Positions 52,000-60,161 are shown, counted from the first letter of the stretch. The stretch: 64,000 nucleotides of DNA from Bin5 sp009843665 (GCA_965220285.1 OZ244818.1:2852001-2916000); one strand, 5' to 3'. Translations and numbers: made by a program. Notes: a model not told the origin generated them from the letters alone.

Positions 52000-53235
52000 T
52001 TATCTTTCGCCTCCGTTTTCCTTTATCTCCCTGGGGTGTCCTCTGTAACGAGCCCGCCGCTGATAACCGCCGATGTAGTCTTCTTCGCAAATCTCGCATC
52101 GTCCGTCTTCTACCGCCAACAGGGCAGCCTCGGTCCATATCGCTGCGAGTTCGGCCCCAGACCAACCCTCCGTCTTTTCCGCAATGTATCTGTGAGGTAG
52201 AGGGTCTTCAGTTTGCAGACTCCGAGAAGTCTTCATGAGGATGTCTTCTCGATCAGTTTGGGCTGGATAAGGGAAGTGTATCTCCCAGTCAAAACGTCCT
52301 GGTCTCAATAGTGCTACATCGAGATCCTGAGGTCGATTGGTTGCGGCAATGACCACGACATTGGACTTTGACGAGAAGCCGTCCATCAGAGTGAGAAGTT
52401 GTGCCACCACGCGTGTTGACGATTCATGTGATTCATCATCGCGTTGCGAAGCGATGCTGTCGATTTCATCGAAAAAGATGATCGCTTTCCCACTGCTGGA
52501 GGCTCTTTCGAACAACCTCCTCAGCAACTCCTCGCTCTGACCAACCCATTTACTAAACACCTCAGGGCCAGAAATCTTAAAGAATTTTGCTCTGGACTGA
52601 TGGGCGATTATCTGAGCAAGCATTGTCTTTCCAGTCCCTGGTTGTCCCGTAAATAGCACTCCCTTTATGGGACGTGCCCCTATTCTTGATAACGCCTCAC
52701 GGTGCTTTAGCGGTACTTCGATGAGTTCCCGCGCCCTCTTAACGACTTCTTGCAGTCCACCGAAGTCGTCGAACTCGAGATTAGTGCCTTCAGGTGGATT
52801 CCAGAGGAATTCATCAGTAATGCTGTCATCAAGAGAGGGGAGGTCGATTGAACTAATCGGTGTGTTGGATAGGACTCGAATGACGCCTTTGGAATCCCCA
52901 GCTTCAACAGTGTTGCCAACTTCATATTCCACATGGTTTGTTGTAGGAATTCTGCGGTTCTGGCCTCCCGCCGCGATTACAGTGATGTCCTTCTGCTTAA
53001 TCCTTACGACGCCGACCCACCGTTGATCGGGCCAAGCACTACTGGGCAACTCTTCTACTCGTTGGAGTCCGTTCTCTTCGACAAGGAGTAGAATATCGCC
53101 AATTTCAAATTCACCGTCTTGGTGGTCGAAAGATCCAGACACACCATTTTGGAACTCAAATAATACTCGACAACCGTCCTCAGAGACGTTAGTTACCTTC
53201 ACAATATGCCCAGCTGACCTAATTTGTATCGACAT
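52000..53235 (-). CDS. AAA+ ATPase of the CDC48/ARC-like type, partner of DUF6414
   Basis: A 411-residue protein. Residues 1-125 form two small beta-barrel-like parts (GHIVKVTNVSEDGCRVLFEF, GDILLLVEENGLQRVEEL). From ~155 the AAA module reads FDDFGGLQEVVKRARELIEV, GQPGTGKT (197-204, Gln in place of the usual Pro), AIIFFDEIDSIASQRD (Walker B, ~252-267), VVVIAATNRPQDLD (sensor 1) and LLRPGRFDWEIHFP (Arg finger). The C-terminal helical lid is short. It looks like a single-ring unfoldase without protease, of the kind that remodels a partner. The start MSIQIRSAGHIV follows ATAGGAAG. Its partner gene, DUF6414, is split by the IS. Confidence 0.85.
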   Translation of the reverse strand: MSIQIRSAGHIVKVTNVSEDGCRVLFEFQNGVSGSFDHQDGEFEIGDILLLVEENGLQRVEELPSSAWPDQRWVGVVRIKQKDITVIAAGGQNRRIPTTNHVEYEVGNTVEAGDSKGVIRVLSNTPISSIDLPSLDDSITDEFLWNPPEGTNLEFDDFGGLQEVVKRARELIEVPLKHREALSRIGARPIKGVLFTGQPGTGKTMLAQIIAHQSRAKFFKISGPEVFSKWVGQSEELLRRLFERASSSGKAIIFFDEIDSIASQRDDESHESSTRVVAQLLTLMDGFSSKSNVVVIAATNRPQDLDVALLRPGRFDWEIHFPYPAQTDREDILMKTSRSLQTEDPLPHRYIAEKTEGWSGAELAAIWTEAALLAVEDGRCEICEEDYIGGYQRRARYRGHPREIKENGGER

Positions 53236-53815
53236 CTTCCTATTTCCAAGGCATCCGAGTTGCGAAATCTGACACATGTGGCGTGCAGTTGATGCTGTAT
53301 GGATATGCGCGTGACCATAGCAGGCCGCAGTAAGGCACTCCTGTGAGGTAGTATACCACCGCGATGTGCTGCCCGAATCCGGTCACATATCCAAGAGCTT
53401 TTGGAGCCCAATTGGAAATAGAAATGTCATGTGCAGTGAAGTGGGCCCGAAAAAACTGGACCACGAGCAAAGGTAGTTAATGGCGCAATCTACCTTGCAC
53501 GAGGATAGCTAGTTCGATGGGCAAGCAATAGCGTTTTCATAAGGTCGCCAACCGAAACGATTTGCACGCGCTTGGTCTTACCCGTCTCGTGATCGAGTCT
53601 GTGGGATCGACTGCTGCCGATAGAAGCTCAGCCATCATATTATATTCGGCTACAGTCGGGAGATTCGCTGGGCTGGCAAAGACGTCAAAGGGTATTGACG
53701 CTTCTCGGTCACAGACGTGGACTTCCGTGTGCTTGGTGTGGTGCTTCAGTGTAAACTAAAGCCTGTGGGCTGATTAAGAGGGGCAACTACAACAACGGTC
53801 AGGAGGTACTTCGCA
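53236..53815. other. Intergenic region with an old IS end
   Basis: Bases 53437-53500 (TGGGCCCGAAAAAACTGGAC, CACGAGC, then AATGGCGCAATCTACCTTG) resemble the left end of IS copies A and B in diverged form, with a possible orfA start after it (53518 on). No intact transposase is left. The rest has no recognisable gene; the last bases hold the AGGAGGT site of the next gene. Confidence 0.5.
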
Positions 53816-54216
53816 GTGGCTCAAAGGAGATATTTTTGTAAAGACCCTTTACATCCACCTGTAATACACGATTTCACACAAGAGACTTTGTATAGGAAGA
53901 TTCTACGGAAGGTCGACGAACACGCTGGGGCGGGAGTTGCAGGGAAGGACTTAACGGATAGTGTTGCAGTGGAGCTCATCCCACAATTGACCTTTCCTTC
54001 CGATTCCGTTGAGGAAGGTTACCGAGTGCAAGGAATGCGCCGGAGGATTTCTGACGTTTGGGGGGATGTATTTCACAAAACGGACAATCTCTGTCTTGTG
54101 ACGGGATGGTTAATCATCGATTGTATGCGAACTGCTGATGAACTACATTATGTTTTGTGTTTGTTAGCGTTAGAAGGAATCCGAAACGTGTTTGCAACGG
54201 TCAATCAATTGCGCTC
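53816..54216 (+). pseudogene. 5' part of the IS-split DUF5677 gene
   Basis: GTG start preceded by AGGAGGTACTTCGCA, a strong ribosome-binding site. It begins MAQRRYFCKDPLHPPVIHDF and contains a helical region (DNLCLVTGWLIIDCMRTADE, NVFATVNQLR). At 54217 the IS starts within a Ser codon. Joined to 55450 onwards, without the IS, the frame runs on as QLRSDTFGYWRTLYETL, giving a 349-residue DUF5677-like protein. Confidence 0.75.
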
Positions 54217-54282
54217 TGTGACCTGCCCCCCAAGAACTGGTCCAGGTATAATGTTAGTAATGGGCCGTAGAAAGGGGGAAAG

Positions 54283-54561
54283 ATGGCGAAGAAGAGACAT
54301 ACGCCGGAGCAGGTGATCAACAAGCTGAGAGAAGCTGAGGTGGCGATAGCCGAGGGCAGCACAGTGGCTGAGGCCGCCCGCCGAATAGGCGTGACCGACC
54401 AGACTTTCTACCGCTGGCGCAGCGAGTACGGGGGTCTCAGGATCGACCAGGCCAGGCGTCTGAAGCGTCTGGAGTTGGAGAACAGCCGCCTGAAGAGAGC
54501 GGTGGCGGATCTGACGCTGGACAACCAGATATTGAGGGAGGCGTCTGAGGGAAACTTCTGA
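54283..54561 (+). CDS. IS407-type transposase OrfA
   Basis: A 92-residue HTH_8-type DNA-binding subunit: MAKKRHTPEQVINKLREAEV, then the helix-turn-helix AEAARRIGVTDQTFYRWRSE, then the Leu-zipper-like ARRLKRLELENSRLKRAVA. A TATAAT ~35 bp upstream (54247-54252) is the likely -10 box. The last codons contain the frameshift heptamer. Confidence 0.93.
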   Translation: MAKKRHTPEQVINKLREAEVAIAEGSTVAEAARRIGVTDQTFYRWRSEYGGLRIDQARRLKRLELENSRLKRAVADLTLDNQILREASEGNF

Positions 54562-54600
54562 GTCCTTCACGTCGTCGCGAGTGTGTCGACCACGTGAAGG
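54549..54600 (+). promoter_or_regulatory. Programmed -1 frameshift signal
   Basis: GGGAAAC at 54549-54555 is read G GGA AAC in the orfA frame, an X-XXY-YYZ slippery heptamer six bases before the orfA stop. A perfect 9-bp stem CCTTCACGT / ACGTGAAGG (54564-54572 and 54592-54600) follows. Slipping back one base gives GGG AAA C and reads into orfB to make OrfAB. Confidence 0.8.
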
Positions 54601-55418
54601 CGCTCTTGGGGGTTTCGGAGCGACGCGCCTGCAGAGTGCTAGGTCATCCTCGCTCCACACAGCGATACGAGCCGAAACCGGTGGAGGATGAGAAGGCGCT
54701 GACCGAGGAGATCGTGGCGCTGGCCAGTCAGTTCGGCAGGTACGGTTACCGCAGGATCACCGCTCTTCTGAGGCATCGCGGCTGGCGAGTGAACCACAAG
54801 CGTGTGGAGAGGATATGGCGACGTGAAGGGTTGAAGGTGCCTGTGAAGCAGCCGAAGAGAGGGCGTCTGTGGTTCAATGACGGCTCGTGCGTGCGTCTGC
54901 GGCCTGCGTGGAAGAACCATGTGTGGGCCTACGACTTCGTGCATCTGAGGCTCCATGACGGCACAGGAGTGCGGCTGCTGACCGTCATCGACGAATACAG
55001 CAGAGAGTGTCTGGCGATTCGTGCTGCGCGCAGCATACGCTCTGCCGATGTGATAGAGACGCTGGCCGAGTTGATGGTGACGAGAGGTGTGCCCGACCAT
55101 ATTCGCTCGGACAACGGGCCGGAGTTTACGGCCCGGGCTGTGCGTGAGTGGCTTGGGCGGGTGGGAGCCAGGACGCTCTACATCGAGCCTGGGTCGCCGT
55201 GGGAGAACGGCTACATCGAGAGTTTCAACGGCAAGTTGAGGGACGAGCTGCTGGACAGAGAGGTCTTCTATACGTTGCTGGAGGTGCGTGTGCTGACGGA
55301 GCGCTACAGGCGGACTTACAACCGGATCAGACCACACAGTTCTCTGGGCTACCGGCCGCCAGCGCCTGAGGCCCTCTTGCCTGCCGAACCTGTCCCCGTG
55401 CCTGCCGGACTAACATAA
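54594..55418 (+). CDS. IS407-type transposase OrfB
   Basis: A 274-residue DDE catalytic domain. YGYRRITALLRHRGWRVNHK is the HTH_21 part; VWAYDFVHLRLHDG has the first Asp, RSDNGPEFTARAVREWL the second, and SPWENGYIESFNGKLRDELL the Glu. The ending RPHSSLGYRPPAPEA is typical. The GTG at 54594 could start it alone, but the open -1 frame upstream to 54549 shows it is made mainly as an OrfAB fusion. Confidence 0.94.
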   Translation: MKALLGVSERRACRVLGHPRSTQRYEPKPVEDEKALTEEIVALASQFGRYGYRRITALLRHRGWRVNHKRVERIWRREGLKVPVKQPKRGRLWFNDGSCVRLRPAWKNHVWAYDFVHLRLHDGTGVRLLTVIDEYSRECLAIRAARSIRSADVIETLAELMVTRGVPDHIRSDNGPEFTARAVREWLGRVGARTLYIEPGSPWENGYIESFNGKLRDELLDREVFYTLLEVRVLTERYRRTYNRIRPHSSLGYRPPAPEALLPAEPVPVPAGLT

Positions 55419-55449
55419 CGGGTGGTACAAACGTCGGGGGCAGGTCACA

Positions 55450-56098
55450 GGACACGTTTGGCTATTGGCGCACGCTGTATGAGACTCTCGTAATAAGTCG
55501 GTTTATAATCAGATTCGCCTCAGAGGACGTAGACTTACCTGGAAGGTTCCTATATTACACAAATTCTCGTTACTTGAAATTCTACGAAATGTTCGCCCCG
55601 GCTGACGACATATATGCCACGAACAATATGTGGATTGAGTCCGAGAGGCAATTCGAAAGCCGTTTCCCTGACAAGACTGGCAAGGGAGACTACGGGTGGG
55701 TGTACCCATTATTGAAGAACAGGCGAGGCGATTCAATAAGGAAACCAGATTTTAGGCTCCTAATTGATCAAGTGGACAAGGGCTCAGAGTTTTCTGAAAT
55801 CTACTATAACGTCGCAACATCAAAAACCCACGGACGTTTCATTTGGAATCCTCTTATGGTTCGTCCAGAAGGCAGGGGTGTAACTTTCGATCCATTCAGT
55901 GTTGGTGGAATCGGACTGGTGCTAGACCTAATGATGCCTGTATTCGAAGAGTTACTTGTAAACACGGCGCAAACTTGCACCACACCAGAGCACAGAATCG
56001 TAAGGGACATCGTGAGAGCCTTATTCAAGAATGAAAATGGCTCTATTTCAGACATCAAGGAGGCGGATCCGAGTATGCATCTCGGGCTCGACTTCTAG
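55450..56098 (+). pseudogene. 3' part of the IS-split DUF5677 gene
   Basis: The open frame runs from the IS edge: DTFGYWRTLYETLVISRFII, then YLKFYEMFAPADDIYATNNM, and on to the stop at 56098. The Y-W-R-T-L-Y-E-T motif and the helices after it fit DUF5677, a helical family of unknown role. DFRLLIDQVDKGSEFSEIYY and TSKTHGRFIWNPLMVRPEG are in the C-terminal part. A TTG at 55574 could restart translation, but no good ribosome-binding site is seen. Confidence 0.72.
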
Positions 56099-56239
56099 CA
56101 CCCAGCTAACTCACAAGGAAAGAGGCAGGTGGTGGTTGGCCCAATCACTAGGCCATGAAGCACCTAGAATAAGGCGGGCCCAAGTAGATGTTCAAGCGGC
56201 CGAGCGCGTCGTCAACGTCTTTTGGCCCTCTCGGGACAG

Positions 56240-56743
56240 CTATTGCTGAATTTCCGCCTGCTCCACCAATAGCTCAGAAACGTCAACCCCCAACGCCCTG
56301 GCAATCGTGCCAAGGGTCTTGTACCTCGGTGTCTGTTCACCCCTTTCAAGCCGCACCAGTGTCACCCGGCTGATGCCCGCCGCGCGGGCAAGCGCATCCT
56401 GCGACAAGCCGGCAGCGTTGCGCAGCCGCCGAATGCGTTGGCCGAGCGTATGCCTTCCACGCATAGCCATGGCCTCAACAGCCGGGCGATAGGACGCGTC
56501 ACAGTAGTGACGGGCGAAGTCCCAGGGAATCTTGAGCGTCTCGCCCTGGGTCGTCTCCAGAACCATCTCGTACGGGTTGGGCAAGTTCAGGGTCGATAGC
56601 GCTGTACGTTCTCCGATTTCAGAGAGGTCGGGGTTGGGAATGAGCTCCCTGGCTCCGTCGGCGAAGCTCAGTTCGATACCATCTTCCAAGAGCCGAGCGA
56701 CCGTCATCATGCGTCTTGCTACATCTTTGGAATTTCGACCCAC
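56240..56743 (-). CDS. XRE-family regulator with DUF2442-like N-terminal domain
   Basis: About 167 residues. The N-terminal ~80 (IELSFADGARELIPNPDLSE, then YEMVLETTQGETLKIPWDFA) resemble DUF2442. From ~100 on a helix-turn-helix of the XRE type follows (LGQRIRRLRNAAGLSQDALA, GISRVTLVRLERGEQTPRYK). The start is probably the GTG at 56743, eight bases after AAAGGA; a TTG at 56761 is possible. Proteins of this build often serve as antitoxins or regulators of an adjacent toxin; no clear toxin gene lies directly beside it. Confidence 0.78.
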   Translation of the reverse strand: MGRNSKDVARRMMTVARLLEDGIELSFADGARELIPNPDLSEIGERTALSTLNLPNPYEMVLETTQGETLKIPWDFARHYCDASYRPAVEAMAMRGRHTLGQRIRRLRNAAGLSQDALARAAGISRVTLVRLERGEQTPRYKTLGTIARALGVDVSELLVEQAEIQQ

Positions 56744-56792
56744 TGCAATCAATCCTTTCAAACTTTACAAAAAAATTTGCTGAACAGTTATC

Positions 56793-56850
56793 GATCCATC
56801 GCCTGCCATCCTGTCTATCCACGAGTCCTGAGGATCCTGATTCAGGCAGT
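56793..56850. repeat. Diverged copy of the ATCCT-box repeat
   Basis: CATCGCCTGCCATCCTGTCT, then GAGTCCTGAGGATCCTGATT and CAGGCAG match the blocks inside the 232-bp tandem repeats at 16.8-17.3 kb, with boxes again about 9-10 bp apart. Confidence 0.7.
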
Positions 56851-56987
56851 GGCTCCGCCTACGGCGGTGGACGCAGCACGTGAAAGAACCTGCGTCTTGG
56901 GCAGGCGTTTTCGGGACAGAAGGTGGGCTCCACGGATGTGGCCAGCGGAGTGAGCCACGCTAAAGTGGGGCGCGTGGGGATTGGAGA

Positions 56988-57338
56988 TTAGTCTTGGCAG
57001 GATTCAGGGGGAACAGACCGTTCCAGCAGGTCGATCAGGCCCGGCAGATCTTCCTGCACGGTATTCCACAAGATGTCGAGGTTGATGCTGAAATAGGCGT
57101 GGACGAGCCGGTTTCGCATTGCGATGATGCTGTTCCAGGGGATGCCGGCCAGTTCCTGCCGGGTTGGGTCGGTTACCTGGGATGCGGCTTCGCCGACAGT
57201 TTCAGTTTCCTTGACCAACGACAGGAGCAACTGGCGGTCGGACTCCAGGTCGCCCTTCACCCGTCCCCGCGCGAACGACATGGCCTCACGCGCCGCATCG
57301 ATCATATGGCGCAGACGGATCGCGTCATGTTCGCGCAT
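56988..57338 (-). CDS. hepT: HepT-like HEPN toxin (DUF86)
   Basis: A 116-residue helical protein. AMRNRLVHAYFSINLDILWN holds the R-x4-H-x-Y motif of HepT RNase toxins. MREHDAIRLRHMIDAAREAM is the typical start. HepT is kept inactive when MntA adds AMP to its Tyr. The gene overlaps mntA by 14 bp, so the pair is translated together. Length and motif are complete, and the toxin is expected to be functional. Confidence 0.93.
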   Translation of the reverse strand: MREHDAIRLRHMIDAAREAMSFARGRVKGDLESDRQLLLSLVKETETVGEAASQVTDPTRQELAGIPWNSIIAMRNRLVHAYFSINLDILWNTVQEDLPGLIDLLERSVPPESCQD

Positions 57339-57630
57339 ATTGAACTTCAGCTACGTCCAACACTTTCTGCCGGAAGTAGGGACTCAGGTCCTCAGCAGTC
57401 CGCAGGTCGACTTTGCGTCCTGCGAAGAGCTCAGACAGGGCCAGCTCCATGCCGGCGACGCCGAGTAGTCCAGGGATACGGTCCGGTTCGAACTCGACCA
57501 ACAGGTCAATGTCGCTGTCGGGTCCGAAATCATCTCGCAGCGCGGAACCGTATACGGCGAGCCGTCTGATGCCGTGCTTCTCACAGAAGGCGGCAAGTGT
57601 TGTTTCTAATACCGGCAGGTGTGGATTCAA
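57325..57630 (-). CDS. mntA: MntA-like nucleotidyltransferase antitoxin
   Basis: A 101-residue minimal nucleotidyltransferase. GSALRDDFGPDSDID is the GS-x10-D-x-D site that binds the metal ion and ATP, and GRKVDLRTAEDLSPY supplies the third acidic residue. The start is a TTG that overlaps the stop of the VapB-like gene (TTGA). MntA transfers AMP to HepT and thereby blocks the toxin; the adjacent overlapping hepT gene supports this role. Confidence 0.92.
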   Translation of the reverse strand: MNPHLPVLETTLAAFCEKHGIRRLAVYGSALRDDFGPDSDIDLLVEFEPDRIPGLLGVAGMELALSELFAGRKVDLRTAEDLSPYFRQKVLDVAEVQYART

Positions 57631-57773
57631 GGTTCCTGTTCCAGGCGTTCACTTAACGCGAGCGTCACTGCGCCAGCTGTGGTTTCACCCGTCAACCGGG
57701 CCAGTTCACCGGCTCGGCGGCAGGCCTGAGGGTCGTTGATATTCGGACTCACATTTGCCTCCGGCAAAGACAT
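57627..57773 (-). CDS. Short VapB-like (Rv0623-type) antitoxin remnant
   Basis: A 48-residue protein, MSLPEANVSPNINDPQACRR, then AGELARLTGETTAGAVTLAL and SERLEQEP. The NI-DP-x-A-x-R-x-A-x-E-LA-x-LTGET pattern is that of Rv0623-like ribbon-helix-helix antitoxins, which are usually 70-85 residues. The C-terminal, toxin-binding part is missing, and no VapC follows. Its stop overlaps the mntA start. It may still act as a DNA-binding repressor of the mntA-hepT pair; this is inferred. Confidence 0.65.
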   Translation of the reverse strand: MSLPEANVSPNINDPQACRRAGELARLTGETTAGAVTLALSERLEQEP

Positions 57774-57790
57774 TTTGACCGCGCACTATC

Positions 57791-58750
57791 CTACACCGTC
57801 GCGACATCGCTGGCAAGGCCAGACTCATCAAACGCCTCCCACATACCGGCTACATCCGCCTCCTCCGCATCGGCGTCATGCACGACAAAACGCACGGCGA
57901 AATCGAGCACGTCACCCTGCTTCAACGGATATCCCTTGCGCCCCATCGGGTTGACCGTCAGCGTCCCCCAGTCGGCTACGAACCAGGGGAAGCCTTGGGC
58001 GCTGGCGTAGGGGAACAGCGCCGCGCCGGCTTGCCTGCCCGCGGCGATGGTGCCTGAACAGTCCACCCAGTCCGAGACCTGGCCGCTGATGGCGGCGGCC
58101 CCGGTGCGGCCTTGGGAATCGACCATGGTGGCACCGCTGGTCACGCGCAGTGGCTCGGTCATGCGCAGTCCATAGTAGGCGTGGCGGGTCGGGCCGATTT
58201 GAAGGTCCCACTCGGCCGGGCGCAGCTGGGAGCGGACGTCGAAGAGGTTGGCTGCTTCGCCAGGGCGGATGTCGATCGTTCTGGTCTCCACCGCCAGGGT
58301 GCGCCGCTCGGGTGCGCCCCATTCGATGGGGCCCTGCCAGTGCAGGGTCTGCACCAGTCGCAGGTGGTCCGCGGCCATCTCCTCGGCCTCCACGTCGACG
58401 CCGAGGATGCGCCCCGGCGCGCGGCCCTGGAAGATGTCGTTGACGTAGAAATTGTAGTTGGCCTCCTCCAGCGCGCCGCTGGCGTAGGGCAGATAGCAGT
58501 TGACGTGGTCGGCGCCGATCCAGAGCGAGTTGTGGTGCGGATGGTCGAGCGGCGACTCGCTTGTTACGGGGAAGCCGGCCGGGGTATAGACCGGGAACAG
58601 GTAGGCGCGGAACGCGCCCTGGCTCAGCGCGGTCAGGTCCTTGCCGCGCCAGCGCACGTTAAGCCGGTGCGACTGCGCCCACGCTCCCTTGGGCAGCGCC
58701 ACCTGATCGCCTTCGAGCGAGAAGTTCTGCAAGCCGGTCTGTTCATCCAT
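57791..58750 (-). CDS. PmoA-like protein (DUF6807 family)
   Basis: A 319-residue beta-rich protein. FRAYLFPVYTPAGFPVTSES, then DHPHHNSLWIGADHVN (the conserved DHxHH) are typical of the family annotated PmoA/DUF6807; FPWFVADWGTLTVNPMGRKG is near its end. It is named after an association with particulate methane monooxygenase in early annotations, but such genes are mostly found in sugar-degradation loci with Gfo/Idh/MocA dehydrogenases, as here (two at 60.7-62.8 kb). The enzyme activity is unknown. The start MDEQTGLQNFSLEG is behind a weak AGGAATAAC site. Confidence 0.85.
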   Translation of the reverse strand: MDEQTGLQNFSLEGDQVALPKGAWAQSHRLNVRWRGKDLTALSQGAFRAYLFPVYTPAGFPVTSESPLDHPHHNSLWIGADHVNCYLPYASGALEEANYNFYVNDIFQGRAPGRILGVDVEAEEMAADHLRLVQTLHWQGPIEWGAPERRTLAVETRTIDIRPGEAANLFDVRSQLRPAEWDLQIGPTRHAYYGLRMTEPLRVTSGATMVDSQGRTGAAAISGQVSDWVDCSGTIAAGRQAGAALFPYASAQGFPWFVADWGTLTVNPMGRKGYPLKQGDVLDFAVRFVVHDADAEEADVAGMWEAFDESGLASDVATV

Positions 58751-58926
58751 GGTTATTCCTCCAGCCGCGATTTATTTCGTGCCCCTATGTGTTCTTCGTG
58801 GATAAACAACTGTAACCGCTTGCCGCCGACGTAACAAACCGCGCAAACTGCACCTGCAATCCAAGCAGATGATCCGCGACCCGTCTGACTTGCCGCCCGT
58901 CCGCTCGCTGTTACAATGGGGGAACG

Positions 58927-58972
58927 GCAGTGGTCGGTGGTCAGTGGTCAGTGGTCAGTAGTCAGTGGTCAG
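58927..58972 (-). repeat. Heptamer array (ACTGACC type, minus orientation)
   Basis: Six units of GGTCAGT type: on the minus strand ACTGACC, ACTGACT, three ACTGACC, ACCGACC and ACTGCC. Confidence 0.88.
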
Positions 58973-59148
58973 AGATGACGGCGTCCGTTCCATTTGGGGC
59001 GTGAAATGATTATGGCGTTGTCGTTGCTACGAGACCAGGAGTCGCTGACGATCGTCTGACCTGAAATTTGCGGGCCCATCATGTTGTCCATCCTCTAGAG
59101 ACACAAAGATTCACGAAGCGCCCTCGAGGGTGAGGCAACCACGAGGGC

Positions 59149-59170
59149 ACCCACAAGGGGTGCCCCTACG
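59149..59170. repeat. CACAAG-loop hairpin
   Basis: GGGCACC-CACAAG-GGGTGCCCC, 13 bp before the DUF1801 start codon. In RNA the stem could influence translation of that gene. Confidence 0.78.
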
Positions 59171-59182
59171 GGGAATTTGAAG

Positions 59183-59626
59183 ATGCAGAGTGACGCCAAG
59201 ACGCCAGAAGAGTACCTGACCGAGCTGGAACCCAAGAGACGCGAGGCCATTTCCGCGGTGCGCGACGTTATTCTCGACAACCTGCCGGACGGGTACGAGG
59301 AGGTCATGCAGTACGGCATGATTTCCTACGTCGTCCCTTTCAGCGAGTTCCCCGAGACCTATAACGGTCAGCCTCTCATGTACATCGCGCTTGCCTCGCA
59401 GAAGCAGTATATGTCGCTCTACCTCACCAGCGTCTACGCCGATGAATCGGTCTCGGACTGGTTCAGGGAGCGTTATCTCGCGACGGGCAAGAAGCTCAAC
59501 ATGGGCAAGTCGTGCGTCCGCTTCCGCAAGCTCGAAGACGTCCCCCTCGACCTGGTGGCCGAGGTGGCTGCCTTGACGCCTCTCGATAGATTCGTCGAAG
59601 AGGCCAGGGCCTCCAGATCTGGCTAG
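59183..59626 (+). CDS. DUF1801 family protein
   Basis: A 147-residue protein. MQSDAKTPEEYLTELEPKRR, then VIDGLP-like LDNLPDGYEEVMQYGMISYV, YIALASQKQYMSLYLTS and GKSCVRFRKLEDVPLDLVAE follow the DUF1801 (YdhG-like) pattern with all its blocks, and the length is normal. Structures of the family show a two-layer alpha/beta fold of unknown role. The ATG at 59183 is preferred to the TTG at 59177. It stands alone, with a CACAAG hairpin before it and possible termination hairpins after it. Confidence 0.88.
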   Translation: MQSDAKTPEEYLTELEPKRREAISAVRDVILDNLPDGYEEVMQYGMISYVVPFSEFPETYNGQPLMYIALASQKQYMSLYLTSVYADESVSDWFRERYLATGKKLNMGKSCVRFRKLEDVPLDLVAEVAALTPLDRFVEEARASRSG

Positions 59627-59702
59627 GGCGCAGCCGGAAGATTCCACGCGATATCTAATGACATCACCAGTTCCAGTGGTATGATCTGCGTGCGTCCGGG
59701 AA

Positions 59703-59759
59703 GAGACGCCAAGCGTCTCCAATCGGGGCTTGATCCCCGACCTGGTCGCTCCTTTTTTT
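59703..59759 (+). terminator. Double hairpin and T-run after the DUF1801 gene
   Basis: GAGACGC-CAA-GCGTCTC and TCGGGG-CTTGAT-CCCCGA lie in series; a run of seven T follows 12 bases after the second stem. The distance is longer than usual, so the call is moderate. Confidence 0.42.
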
Positions 59760-59879
59760 GTTGGGGATGCCCGAGAATCTTTGGAATACAGATGAATCAG
59801 GAATGCCTGATGTTTCAGGCAATTGTTTATCGGTGACTCTTTGCATTCCACGTGAAACCGAAAGGTGCCTGATGCAGCG

Positions 59880-60161
59880 ATGATATTCAAAAAGTTCAAT
59901 GTGCTTGAATTTCTGGATAGCGATGAAACGGCAGTTGCGTACCTAAATGTTGCGCTGGCTGAAAAAGACCCTGGCTACTTCTCCAAAGCGCTCGGAAACG
60001 TTGCGCGTGCCAAAGGGGTCTCCACTGGTTCCGAAGCAAATGCAGTAAGATGGGAATCTCCTCACCGGACTCTCTCAGACGAAGGCAATCCCCGGATTGA
60101 CGTACTGTTCAAGGTCCTGGAGACTCTGAACGCTCGGCTTGTCATCGTAGCGGATAGTTGA
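59880..60161 (+). CDS. HTH addiction-module antidote protein (HigA/DUF6290-like type)
   Basis: About 93 residues. FKKFNVLEFLDSDETAVAYL, then NVALAEKDPGYFSKALGNVA, RAKGVS and DEGNPRIDVLFKVLETLNAR follow the pattern of 'probable addiction module antidote' proteins that pair with RelE/HigB toxins. The recognition helix region (STGSEANAVRWESPHRTL) is diverged from the usual AKETGLSRESLYRAL, so DNA binding may be altered. No toxin gene is found next to it, hence an orphan. The start may be ATG 59880 or GTG 59865. Confidence 0.75.
   Translation: MIFKKFNVLEFLDSDETAVAYLNVALAEKDPGYFSKALGNVARAKGVSTGSEANAVRWESPHRTLSDEGNPRIDVLFKVLETLNARLVIVADS

Larger units (their letters stand above)
54217..55449 (+). 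mobile_element. IS407-type insertion sequence of the IS3 family (1233 bp)
   Basis: The terminal inverted repeats are TGTGACCTGCCCCC at both ends, followed by weaker matches. It carries orfA and orfB with a typical -1 frameshift arrangement. No clear 3-4-bp target duplication is visible, but exact removal restores an open gene across the site. It is unrelated in sequence to IS copies A and B. Confidence 0.9.
58751..59182. other. Intergenic region with heptamer array and CACAAG hairpin
   Basis: It holds a heptamer array (58927-58972) and a CACAAG hairpin (59149-59170), just before the DUF1801 gene. No gene is seen in the ~430 bp. Confidence 0.55.
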
